Below, one piece after another: positions 1 to 6,234 of a stretch of 11,141 nt of DNA. Each line of letters starts with the position of its first letter. Position 1 is the first letter of the stretch. A program made the position numbers and the translations under genes. This stretch comes from Anaerolineaceae bacterium UBA5311 (GTDB lineage: Bacteria > Chloroflexota > Anaerolineae > Anaerolineales > Anaerolineaceae): contig DHRN01000054.1 of NCBI GenBank assembly GCA_002411175.1, positions 1-11,141 on the forward strand. Direction: 5' to 3'. Below the pieces are notes generated by a model. The model saw only the letters and a list, made by a program, of their open reading frames with translations. It was not told the origin of the DNA and made no database searches.

Positions 1-9
1 TTTAATTGT

Positions 10-55
10 GAGTCAATGCGTCTTGACTCGGAATCACAGACTCCTGACGTATAAT
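10..55 (+). promoter_or_regulatory. putative rsmI promoter with inverted repeat over the -35
   Basis: A perfect 7-bp inverted repeat, GAGTCAA (10-16) and TTGACTC (23-29), has a 6-nt loop. The right arm contains a -35-like TTGACT (23-28). A perfect TATAAT lies at 50-55, so transcription would begin near 62, about 12 nt before the rsmI ATG. The spacer to TTGACT is 21 nt, longer than the ideal 17, so the -35 assignment is weak. GACTC recurs at 39-43, giving two direct and one inverted copy of the pentamer, which could be an operator. The hairpin has no T-run, so it is unlikely to terminate an upstream gene. The -10 is seen; regulation is inference. Confidence 0.4.
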
Positions 56-73
56 TAAGGAAAGGAGAAATGG

Positions 74-775
74 ATGCTTTACCTTGTAGCAACCCCGATT
101 GGAAATTTGGGTGATATGACCTACCGCGCGGTGGAAGTATTGAAGAGCGTGGATCTAATCGCCAGCGAGGACTCTCGAAAGACCAGTGTTCTGCTGAAGC
201 ATTATGACATTTCCAAACCGCAAACCGCGTTGAATAATTTTAATGAACGGAAAGTGGTGCCCAAACTGATCGAGCGGATGGAAAAAGGAGAGTCGGTCGC
301 GCTGGTGACGGATGCCGGCACGCCGGGGATCTCGGACCCGGGTTATCTGCTCACACACGCGGCGTTACAGGCAGGCATCGAGGTACAATCGATCCCGGGT
401 GCTTCAGCTGTGATTATGGCGTTGACCCTGGCTGATCTTCCCCTGCACAGCTTTACTTTTAAAGGCTTCCCTCCGAATAAAGAAGGTCCACGCAAACGGT
501 TTATTGCCATGGAGGCGGAATCCGCGCACACGCTGGTTTTTTACGAAAGCCCCTACCGGCTTCTGGCTTTCTTAAATGCCTGCCTGGAAGTGCTGGGGGA
601 CAGAAACGCTGTTGTCTCAAACGACCTGACCAAGAAATTTGAGACCCATTACCGGGGCAAGCTATCAGAAATAATAGAAAAACTCTCCACCGAGAAAATC
701 AGGGGAGAGTACGTGGTCAGTATCGAAGGCTTGCGAAAAGACAAATCTAAAAAGAAAGCGGATTCAGATCACTAA
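74..775 (+). CDS. rsmI: RsmI, 16S rRNA (cytidine-1402-2'-O)-methyltransferase
   Basis: This is a SAM-dependent tetrapyrrole-methylase-fold enzyme that 2'-O-methylates C1402 of 16S rRNA in helix 44 at the ribosomal P site. All family landmarks are present: VATPIGNLGD (5-14), the SEDSRKT segment (31-37), TDAGTPGISDPG (79-90), IPGASA (107-112), the FYESPYRL signature (156-163), NDLTKKFE (183-190) and GEYVVSIEG near the end. At 233 aa it lacks the C-terminal extension of the roughly 286-aa E. coli protein, as many short RsmI proteins do, and ends in a Lys-rich tail. The ATG at 74 follows AAAGGAG (61-67) at good spacing, so the start is firm. Its 3' end overlaps the convergent yhhQ gene by 29 bp. 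A second, divergent RsmI-like gene lies at 7321-8013; this copy is the canonical one. Confidence 0.95.
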   Translation: MLYLVATPIGNLGDMTYRAVEVLKSVDLIASEDSRKTSVLLKHYDISKPQTALNNFNERKVVPKLIERMEKGESVALVTDAGTPGISDPGYLLTHAALQAGIEVQSIPGASAVIMALTLADLPLHSFTFKGFPPNKEGPRKRFIAMEAESAHTLVFYESPYRLLAFLNACLEVLGDRNAVVSNDLTKKFETHYRGKLSEIIEKLSTEKIRGEYVVSIEGLRKDKSKKKADSDH

Positions 776-1487
776 GATCGGAATAAACGTCAATTCCCTC
801 GGATTTTTTCAGCCGGTTGGTGAATATGTAAGTCGCGGGGGTGAATAACACTTCGATAGCAACTTTGAAGACGTAATTGGTCAGGGTGAGCGACCAGAAC
901 AATGCCCAGGGGAACACACCAGTCAGAGAAGCAATCAGGATGAAGATTGCGGAATCCAGAAATTCGCCGATAATAGTGCTGCCGATAGTACGGAGCCAAA
1001 GGTGTTTTCCGGAAGTTACCTTTTTCAGCACTGCCATGATGATCGAATTGGAAAATGATCCGATCAGGTAACCCAATACGCTTGCCAAAACTATGCCGCC
1101 AAAGCTGATACCACCGAGCACAGAATTGAAGGCATCCTGCCCGACGGTTTGCAGCCAGGATTGTTCTCCAGGAAGTACGCGGATTAGCCAGAACATCAGG
1201 AAGGTAAAGATCAGAGAAATAAAACCGATCCATATAACCCGGCGCGAGCGGGCATAGCCGTAGACTTCAGTGAGAATATCGCCAAAAATGTAGGCAAACG
1301 GGAAAAAGACAGTCCCAGCATCGAATGCGAGCGGTATATTGCCAATCGACAGTCCCCAGTCGATAATTTTCGCTGAAGAGGCGAAATTACTGAGGATCAG
1401 GACGACCGTAAAGGCGACTGTCACCAGGTCGAGGTATTTGAATTGGGATATCGGTTTGCTTGTTTCAAGTTTTTGCTCTTCTGTCAT
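747..1487 (-). CDS. yhhQ: YhhQ/VUT-family queuosine precursor transporter
   Basis: This is an integral membrane protein of 246 aa with about six hydrophobic segments (near 20-36, 52-72, 84-104, 127-153, 170-190 and 193-218). It matches the COG1738/PF02592 family, whose E. coli member YhhQ imports queuosine precursors such as preQ0 and preQ1. The diagnostic block is DAGTVFFPFAYIFGDILTE (56-74) followed by VYGYARSRR (75-83); the later GSTIIGEFLDS (169-179) is also typical. The substrate could be preQ0, preQ1 or queuine, which sequence cannot resolve. It fits with the tgt gene in the same window, which inserts such bases into tRNA. The last 29 bp overlap the convergent rsmI 3' end and encode a non-conserved hydrophilic tail. 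The start has no Shine-Dalgarno; a -10-like TATAAAAT lies 7 nt upstream, so the mRNA may be leaderless. Confidence 0.9.
   Translation of the reverse strand: MTEEQKLETSKPISQFKYLDLVTVAFTVVLILSNFASSAKIIDWGLSIGNIPLAFDAGTVFFPFAYIFGDILTEVYGYARSRRVIWIGFISLIFTFLMFWLIRVLPGEQSWLQTVGQDAFNSVLGGISFGGIVLASVLGYLIGSFSNSIIMAVLKKVTSGKHLWLRTIGSTIIGEFLDSAIFILIASLTGVFPWALFWSLTLTNYVFKVAIEVLFTPATYIFTNRLKKSEGIDVYSDLSDLNPLSF
777..809 (+). terminator. possible rsmI terminator inside the yhhQ 3' coding region
   Basis: Directly after the rsmI stop, GGAAT (780-784) pairs with ATTCC (793-797) around an 8-nt loop. ATC (777-779) can pair with GAT (802-804) across a 4-nt bulge, and the arm runs into TTTTTT (804-809). The stem is short and bulged, and the same bases encode the C-terminus of the opposing gene, so this is tentative. 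Confidence 0.3.
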
Positions 1488-1542
1488 AGCAAATATTTTA
1501 TACTACAATTCAAGTAAAGAAGAAATTTGGAAAGGAGAGAGC
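1488..1542. promoter_or_regulatory. divergent yhhQ / coaW promoter region
   Basis: A 55-bp gap separates the two divergent starts. On the minus strand TATAAAAT (1502 down to 1495) would place the yhhQ start of transcription within 1-3 nt of its ATG, so a leaderless message is likely. On the plus strand TATACT (1499-1504) overlaps it and would start transcription near 1511, leaving a roughly 32-nt leader for coaW with AAAGGAG (1531-1537) five nt before the ATG. The overlapping -10 boxes imply mutually exclusive polymerase binding. No convincing -35 is seen on either strand. Confidence 0.4.
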
Positions 1543-2367
1543 ATGAGCTTGATCATCGGACTGGATATCGGGGGCACAAACACAAAGATTATTGGTTTTA
1601 AGGGCGATGAGGCGATTGGGTTTGTCAGGGTGAAAGCCAGCGACCCGCTCACATCTGCCTTTGGCGGGGTGGGTAAATTTTTGGATGAAACCGGAAACGC
1701 ACTGCATGACGTTAGCGGGATATACGCCACGGGTGTGGGCTCGGCTCACCTGCGGGATAAAATGTTTGGTGTCCCCACACAACTCGTCCCGGAGTTTGAT
1801 TGTGTGGGGTTGGGGGGACTGTTTTTGTCTGGACTGGAAGCGGCGATTGTCGTGAGCATGGGCACCGGAACCTCCATTGTTGCGGCGAGGAAAGACAGCG
1901 TTGAGCATATTATCGGATCCGGGGTTGGTGGGGGCACCCTGACAGGGTTATCCGAGAAGATGCTGAACATTGAAGATTTTGAGACAATCGACCAACTGGC
2001 AAGCAAAGGAAACCTGGAAAGGATCGATCTCAATATTGGTGATATTACAATGGCTGAGATTCCAGGATTAAGCGCGGATACCACCGCATCGAACTTCGGG
2101 AAGCTGGATGAACTGGCAGAGCGGGAGGATTTCGCGGCTGGGATCGTGAACCTTGTTTTTCAGTCTGTGGGAACGGCTTCAATTTTAGCCGCGCGTATTC
2201 ATGGGATGAGCGACATAATTATTACCGGTAATTTATCACGAATGACTTTGGGAAAGGAAGTCCTGAATAGGTTTACGCAGCTCTACGGCGTTAATTTTTT
2301 CATCCCCGAAAATTCAGAGTTTGCCACAGCAATTGGGGCGGGAATATTTGGAGTTGAAAACAGGTAG
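1543..2367 (+). CDS. coaW: type II pantothenate kinase (CoaW-like)
   Basis: This ASKHA-fold kinase phosphorylates pantothenate, the first step of coenzyme A synthesis. The 274-aa product matches the staphylococcal CoaW family (about 267 aa). It has phosphate-1 loop DIGGTNTK (8-15), LVPEFD (81-86) carrying the expected catalytic Glu (E84), MGTGTS (106-111), the glycine turn GSGVGGGTL (125-133) and the type II signature around DLNIGDI (162-168) and SADTTASNFG (177-186). ITGNLS (227-232) and IGAGIFG (264-270) complete the second ATPase lobe. The start at 1543 is chosen because AAAGGAG lies 5 nt upstream and the DIGGT motif begins eight residues in. An in-frame upstream extension from 1339 runs back through yhhQ coding sequence and is rejected. 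The neighbours are translation genes, so the CoA link is not explained by context. Confidence 0.9.
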   Translation: MSLIIGLDIGGTNTKIIGFKGDEAIGFVRVKASDPLTSAFGGVGKFLDETGNALHDVSGIYATGVGSAHLRDKMFGVPTQLVPEFDCVGLGGLFLSGLEAAIVVSMGTGTSIVAARKDSVEHIIGSGVGGGTLTGLSEKMLNIEDFETIDQLASKGNLERIDLNIGDITMAEIPGLSADTTASNFGKLDELAEREDFAAGIVNLVFQSVGTASILAARIHGMSDIIITGNLSRMTLGKEVLNRFTQLYGVNFFIPENSEFATAIGAGIFGVENR

Positions 2368-2381
2368 AACCAAAAATCAGG

Positions 2382-2387
2382 TAAAAT
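2382..2387 (+). promoter_or_regulatory. possible leaderless -10 box for rsmE
   Basis: TAAAAT ends 6 nt before the rsmE ATG at 2394, so transcription would start at or next to the A of the start codon. No Shine-Dalgarno is visible in the 26-nt gap after coaW. Read-through from coaW is the alternative. Confidence 0.3.
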
Positions 2388-2393
2388 GTTGAT

Positions 2394-3146
2394 ATGGATA
2401 GATTCTTTCTTCATGAAAATCAGATTGTTGATGGCACAGTAACATTTCCAGACGATATTTCCAGGCAAATTCGCAAAGTGTTACGCATGGATATGAAGAA
2501 GGGGGCGGTGATTGTTTTGGACAACAGCGGCTGGGAATATCTTGTTCAGCTTGACGGACTGAAGGGTAACCAGGTTGTTGGACATATCATGAGCAAACAG
2601 GAAGGTCGCTCGGAATCCAATGCACACATCACTGTTTGTTTCAGCCAGGCACGCCGGGAAAAAGTGGAAATGATTTTGCAAAAATGCACAGAAATCGGCG
2701 TTTCCGAGTTCATCCCGTTTGTTTCTTCGCGCACCCTGGTGAAAGGGCTGAAAGAAAACAGCGCCAGGCAGGATCGGTTAACAGCGATAATCCGTGAGGC
2801 TTCAGAGCAGTGCCGGCGTTCCAGGCTGCCGGAGTTACATCCTGCAGTCAGTTTTGAGGATCTTCTAAAGCAAACTGCAGACCGTGAAATACGTCTGATA
2901 GCGTGGGAAGGGACCCCCTTGGTAAGGCAAATATGCCCACAAATGTTGTCTCCGTTGTCGGAAATGGCAGATAAATCCGTAGCCCTTCTGATCGGTCCGG
3001 AAGGCGGCTTCAGCGCTGAAGAAGTGAGCCTGGCGGAGGAATTTGGTTATCAGCAAGTTTCGCTGGGTGTCAACATCCTGCGCATGGAAACAGCCTGCAT
3101 TGCTGGTAGTGCCCTGTTAAGACATTTCTGCGACGGCTCCAGGTAG
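2394..3146 (+). CDS. rsmE: RsmE, 16S rRNA (uridine-1498-N3)-methyltransferase
   Basis: This SPOUT-class methyltransferase makes m3U1498 in helix 44 of 16S rRNA, using SAM bound in a trefoil knot. The 250-aa length is normal. The N-terminal PUA-like domain (about 1-70) starts with MDRFFLHENQ and contains the family's HIRKVLR-like QIRKVLRMDMKKG (25-37). Knot signatures are complete: REASEQCRRSRLPEL (134-148), LLIGPEGGFS (198-207) and SLGVNILRMETA (223-234); most relatives read RILRTETA there. The product sits 26 bp after coaW on the same strand and may be co-transcribed with it or made from a leaderless message. Its stop is only 3 bp from the stop of the convergent RsmF-like gene. Identification is firm. 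Confidence 0.95.
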   Translation: MDRFFLHENQIVDGTVTFPDDISRQIRKVLRMDMKKGAVIVLDNSGWEYLVQLDGLKGNQVVGHIMSKQEGRSESNAHITVCFSQARREKVEMILQKCTEIGVSEFIPFVSSRTLVKGLKENSARQDRLTAIIREASEQCRRSRLPELHPAVSFEDLLKQTADREIRLIAWEGTPLVRQICPQMLSPLSEMADKSVALLIGPEGGFSAEEVSLAEEFGYQQVSLGVNILRMETACIAGSALLRHFCDGSR

Positions 3147-3149
3147 ATC

Positions 3150-4613
3150 TCAACGAATCAGATGACGATTGGGTAAAAGATTCCGCAAGCGATTGGGGGA
3201 ATATTTCCCTGCTCCGAGATTATTACCTTCTGAATCTCTCACCAATATCAACGAACCGAGTGTGAGTCCAGAGAGCTCGATGCCTCTGATGTCGTAGCCT
3301 TTCATCCAGTTTGAAATCAGGTTATCGGGAATTGTCCAGATTCCGGATGTAAATAAATGCCCGATACTGTGGAAGAAATCGGATGATGGTTCAAAGTCCT
3401 TCCTGATAAACTGACCGAGGGGTAAACCGGCTGTTTGGAAGCGCAATTCGGGAAAATTCTCTATAAGCGCCATGGGTACTAACCAAGGTTTGTCACCCCG
3501 CCAAAAGAGCCCCAAATTGCGCTCTCTGAGCAAGTTTTCGAGTGAAAATCCATATTGCTTCTGCAGGAAATCGAAAAGCAACTGGCGGGTGTCCTGGTCG
3601 ATTTCTTTTAGATCTGCCTTACTTTGGGGAGGACTGATCCTGGAGGAATTTTCTTCGGTAATAGAGGTGGTTTTGATCAATTTCACAGCAAAGAAGCCAT
3701 TGGTTTGGAAAACGAAGGGCCAGACGCGCAGGGAGTGTTCAAGCTGCGAATGGTAGGTTTGACCTTCGAATTCAATCAAGCCGCGAACGCCATAGCGATC
3801 TGCTGGTTCGGGATCCACCTCAAATACACCGGGAAAAATCCCGAGCAAAGCTGAGACTACAGCCTCATCCTCTTCAGGAGCGAGTGTGCAGGTTGAATAG
3901 ACCAGCTCTCCCCCGACTTTCAAAGCCCGGGCAGCTGAGACGAGCATGGCTAATTGGCGCGTTGCCAGCCTTCCGCGTTCGTCTGCGCTGATTGGGCGGT
4001 GAGGATGGCTGGCAGAAACACGCAGGCTCTGCATGCTGCAGGGGGCATCCAGCAGAATTTGATCGAAGGCTTCAGGATACCAGTCGCCCCAGCGCTCACC
4101 GGCGAAGTTGGTTACGGCAAAATTCATCGATCCCCAGGTTTGCAGGACCGTGCGCAAGGCTGGGATGCGCGAGGCGGCTGCATCATTGGCGATCACCAGG
4201 TTGCGGTCGGAGCCGGCGTCGATCATTTGCGTGGTTTTCCCGCCTGGTGAGGCAGCCATATCAAGGGAGAGGAGTGGTTTGTTGGACCTGGTAAAAAGGG
4301 AAACTGGCAAAATCGACGCTGCGTCCTGAATGTAGAACTGACCGAGCTTGTGTTCGATTGTTTGGCTGGGGTAGGTCTCCCAGGAAGTGATCTGTTCTGC
4401 TATGTCCGAAAAGGGCAAAGGTTGAGACACCCAGCCATATTTGTATTTGAGTTCTCTCAGTTTTGATTGCGGATCCTTCGTCTTTATTGTGTTGATGCGG
4501 ATGGCTGAAGGCGCTTCTTGTTGGGAGCCTGCGATCAGCAGGGCAAACTGCTCATCGCTCAGATAGGGGCGGTAACGGTTTAGTTCTTTCGAAAAGGGAT
4601 CATTTTCAGTCAT
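3150..4613 (-). CDS. rsmF: RsmF-like 16S rRNA m5C methyltransferase (NOL1/NOP2/Sun family)
   Basis: This is a SAM-dependent RNA cytosine-C5 methyltransferase; the best functional match is RsmF, which makes m5C1407 in helix 44. SAM motif I is LDMAASPGGKTTQM (117-130). Both cysteines of the two-cysteine mechanism are present: C192 in DAPCS (189-193) and C242 in YSTCTLAPEEDE (239-250). The 487-aa length is close to E. coli RsmF (479 aa), and the C-terminal third has RsmF-type features: LGLFWRGDKPWLVP (367-380), then KDFEPSSDFFHSIG (405-418) and NNLGAGKYS (464-472) of the PUA-like RNA-binding tail. That tail separates it from RsmB, which carries an N-terminal NusB-like domain. The segment after DAPCS reads MQSLRVS rather than the usual GEGMFRK-like stretch, so the exact target is not certain. 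It is the last gene of the minus-strand operon; its ATG overlaps the preceding stop as ATGA. Confidence 0.87.
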   Translation of the reverse strand: MTENDPFSKELNRYRPYLSDEQFALLIAGSQQEAPSAIRINTIKTKDPQSKLRELKYKYGWVSQPLPFSDIAEQITSWETYPSQTIEHKLGQFYIQDAASILPVSLFTRSNKPLLSLDMAASPGGKTTQMIDAGSDRNLVIANDAAASRIPALRTVLQTWGSMNFAVTNFAGERWGDWYPEAFDQILLDAPCSMQSLRVSASHPHRPISADERGRLATRQLAMLVSAARALKVGGELVYSTCTLAPEEDEAVVSALLGIFPGVFEVDPEPADRYGVRGLIEFEGQTYHSQLEHSLRVWPFVFQTNGFFAVKLIKTTSITEENSSRISPPQSKADLKEIDQDTRQLLFDFLQKQYGFSLENLLRERNLGLFWRGDKPWLVPMALIENFPELRFQTAGLPLGQFIRKDFEPSSDFFHSIGHLFTSGIWTIPDNLISNWMKGYDIRGIELSGLTLGSLILVRDSEGNNLGAGKYSPNRLRNLLPNRHLIR

Positions 4614-5428
4614 CGTTCACCTTTCCGGAGAAAGAAGAGCAGCTCGCCGCCGACAGTTTCTTTCTTAAGGGACCATGCCTGCCCCTCGATGGCTTTTTCA
4701 ACCAGGGTGGAATGGTAACTTTCCAAAGAATGGTGTTTCGCGAGGTCGGTTGCCGGCAGACTGAGAACAACTACATCGACCCTGAGCTGCTGCAGCAATA
4801 AAGCCGTTCCGCCAGGCTGCCGCTTTTCGAGCCGGTGGGCTTCCTTGAAGAAGAAAGCGCAGTCAGCTGCCTGTTGAGGGGGATGGAGGAAGATATCTTG
4901 CTGGATCGCGTCTGCAAAGGGGAAGTGAAGGTCAAAAAGGGTTTGCAGATATTTTACGCGCGCGCCGTTGACATCGTAGGCAAGAAAGCTGAGCGGAGCT
5001 GTAAAATCGAACCAGGGCAGACAAAGAGGGTCGAGAGCGCAGGCAAGATCGAGGATAGTCTCAGGTTGCCCAATCTCTTCAATGATCCAGGCAGCGAAAT
5101 CTTCGAGGCAGGGGATCCTTTCGCGGGTCAAGGCGTGTTTTTGCATGATCTGCCGGCAGTAATCGCGAATATCCGCAGAGATTTCGGGTGTAGTTTGCAG
5201 GCGAGAGGTCTCATCGGTGTAATTGATGGTTTCGAGATAAGGGGCGATCACATTGTGAAGCGATTTGCGGAAAATGGTTTTTACCTCTGCAAGGTTTTGG
5301 GCATTAGAAGCCGCCTGGGCTGCCAGGTCAATGAGGAAATCGACAGGCAGGTTCATATCACGATACTTTTTTGAGGAGCGAACTGCGGCAACCAGCGCGT
5401 GCAAGTCAGAATCTGTTATGTTTTTCAT
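4610..5428 (-). CDS. degenerate paralogue of the Rmt/Arm 16S rRNA methyltransferase
   Basis: This 272-aa protein is recognisable as a relative of the adjacent RmtB-like enzyme but has lost its most diagnostic parts. Shared features are the N-terminal KKYRDMN helix start (20-26), HALTRERIPCLEDF (98-111, against HASTRERLPFLENF next door), SAM motif LDLACALDP (126-134, against LDLACGLNP), D152 after the second strand, FFFKEAHRLEK (192-202, against FVLKTLPILD) and the final GELLFFLRK. Changes at key places are Ser to Leu in HxST, Gly to Ala in motif I, Asn to Asp before the Pro, and replacement of SLGGRSKGM by DLAKHHSLES (228-237). The reading frame is intact and it is coupled by ATGA overlaps to the genes before and after, so it is kept as a protein. 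A changed target, a non-catalytic partner of the neighbour, or early decay are all possible; I cannot choose between them. Confidence 0.85.
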   Translation of the reverse strand: MKNITDSDLHALVAAVRSSKKYRDMNLPVDFLIDLAAQAASNAQNLAEVKTIFRKSLHNVIAPYLETINYTDETSRLQTTPEISADIRDYCRQIMQKHALTRERIPCLEDFAAWIIEEIGQPETILDLACALDPLCLPWFDFTAPLSFLAYDVNGARVKYLQTLFDLHFPFADAIQQDIFLHPPQQAADCAFFFKEAHRLEKRQPGGTALLLQQLRVDVVVLSLPATDLAKHHSLESYHSTLVEKAIEGQAWSLKKETVGGELLFFLRKGER

Positions 5429-6234
5429 CTTGACAGTAGGAAGGCGATCTCGTTGGGAAAGTCGAAGCGTTGAATGCGAAACATTCTTGAGTTGGTCAGC
5501 TGATCAAAGTGGCTTGTGTAGGTCTGTTCCATGCCCTTGGAACGTCCACCCAGGCTTTTGGACGGGTATGAGATGAGGATGTGCTCGCTGAGGATCTGGT
5601 CCAGCAGGCGTGAGGAAAAAGCGGAGTCAACCTGGTCGAGAATTGGCAGGGTTTTCAGGACAAAAGTAACCTGGGTTTGCTGTTGGGGGATTTCGGAGAG
5701 TAAATCGCAGACAAAGGCACTGCCATTGGAGTTTTGCAGGGTGAACCAGTTTTGAAGGAAGTCGATCATCGGTTCGATTACATCACAAGCCTGGTAAGAC
5801 ACACTGGCTGAGAGAGGCATGAAATCTATTGCCAGGGGGTTGAGCCCGCAGGCAAGGTCCAGAACTGAATGAACCGGTGCGATGCTGCTCAGCGTGGTGT
5901 TAAAGAAATTTTCGAGAAACGGAAGTCGTTCCCTGGTAGAGGCGTGAGCGCGCATCATTTGCAGCGCTGCAGTTTTATGGGATTCGGTGTCGTTTATGGG
6001 GATGGCCTTGAATTTATTCAGCCACTGCGCGTAGTCTGTATTATCCTGGAGGAAAGCCCCGGTCAGACGGTGCAGGCGGGTACGGGTGGACTTCAGGGCT
6101 GTTTTCAGATCTTTGTGTTTTGAGCGCTCTTCGCTCGCGATCCTGTTTATAAGCGTGGGACTGAGCCTGGCGTACTTTTTATTGTTTTGTACGGCGTTGG
6201 TCAGCTCATCCAACGAATAGGCTGGATCAGGCAT
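5425..6234 (-). CDS. RmtB/ArmA-family 16S rRNA (guanine-1405-N7)-methyltransferase
   Basis: The 269-aa product matches the family that makes m7G1405 in helix 44 and blocks 4,6-disubstituted 2-deoxystreptamine aminoglycosides such as gentamicin and kanamycin. Family blocks appear in order: the N-terminal 30S-binding helical domain (about 1-95) with NNKKYARL (17-24) and STRTRLHRLTGAF (49-61); HASTRERL (97-104); SAM motif VLDLACGLNPLA (124-135); the Asp ending strand 2 (D151); VLKTLPILD (192-200); and SYPSKSLGGRSKGME (222-236), nearly identical to the RmtB loop. All expected residues seem intact, so an active enzyme is likely. It overlaps tgt by 8 bp upstream and its paralogue by 4 bp downstream. 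No transposon, integron or antibiotic biosynthesis gene is nearby, so it looks intrinsic. Whether it confers resistance in its host is unknown. Confidence 0.92.
   Translation of the reverse strand: MPDPAYSLDELTNAVQNNKKYARLSPTLINRIASEERSKHKDLKTALKSTRTRLHRLTGAFLQDNTDYAQWLNKFKAIPINDTESHKTAALQMMRAHASTRERLPFLENFFNTTLSSIAPVHSVLDLACGLNPLAIDFMPLSASVSYQACDVIEPMIDFLQNWFTLQNSNGSAFVCDLLSEIPQQQTQVTFVLKTLPILDQVDSAFSSRLLDQILSEHILISYPSKSLGGRSKGMEQTYTSHFDQLTNSRMFRIQRFDFPNEIAFLLSR

Noticed and set aside
1339..1542. N-terminal extension of the pantothenate kinase
   Set aside because: The added 68 codons run antisense through yhhQ and its promoter, while a strong Shine-Dalgarno precedes the ATG at 1543, where the kinase fold begins.
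4835..5374. 179-codon open frame on the plus strand
   Set aside because: It lies wholly antisense to the Rmt paralogue, has no homology I recognise and no ribosome-binding site; the minus-strand frame carries clear methyltransferase motifs.
4610..6234. A single methyltransferase gene split by a frameshift
   Set aside because: Each frame encodes its own full-length N-terminal domain, SAM motif and C-terminus, so these are two tandem paralogues.
5425..6234. Recently acquired aminoglycoside-resistance cassette
   Set aside because: No transposase, integron site, terminal repeats or resistance companions are present, and the gene overlaps tgt and its paralogue in an operon.
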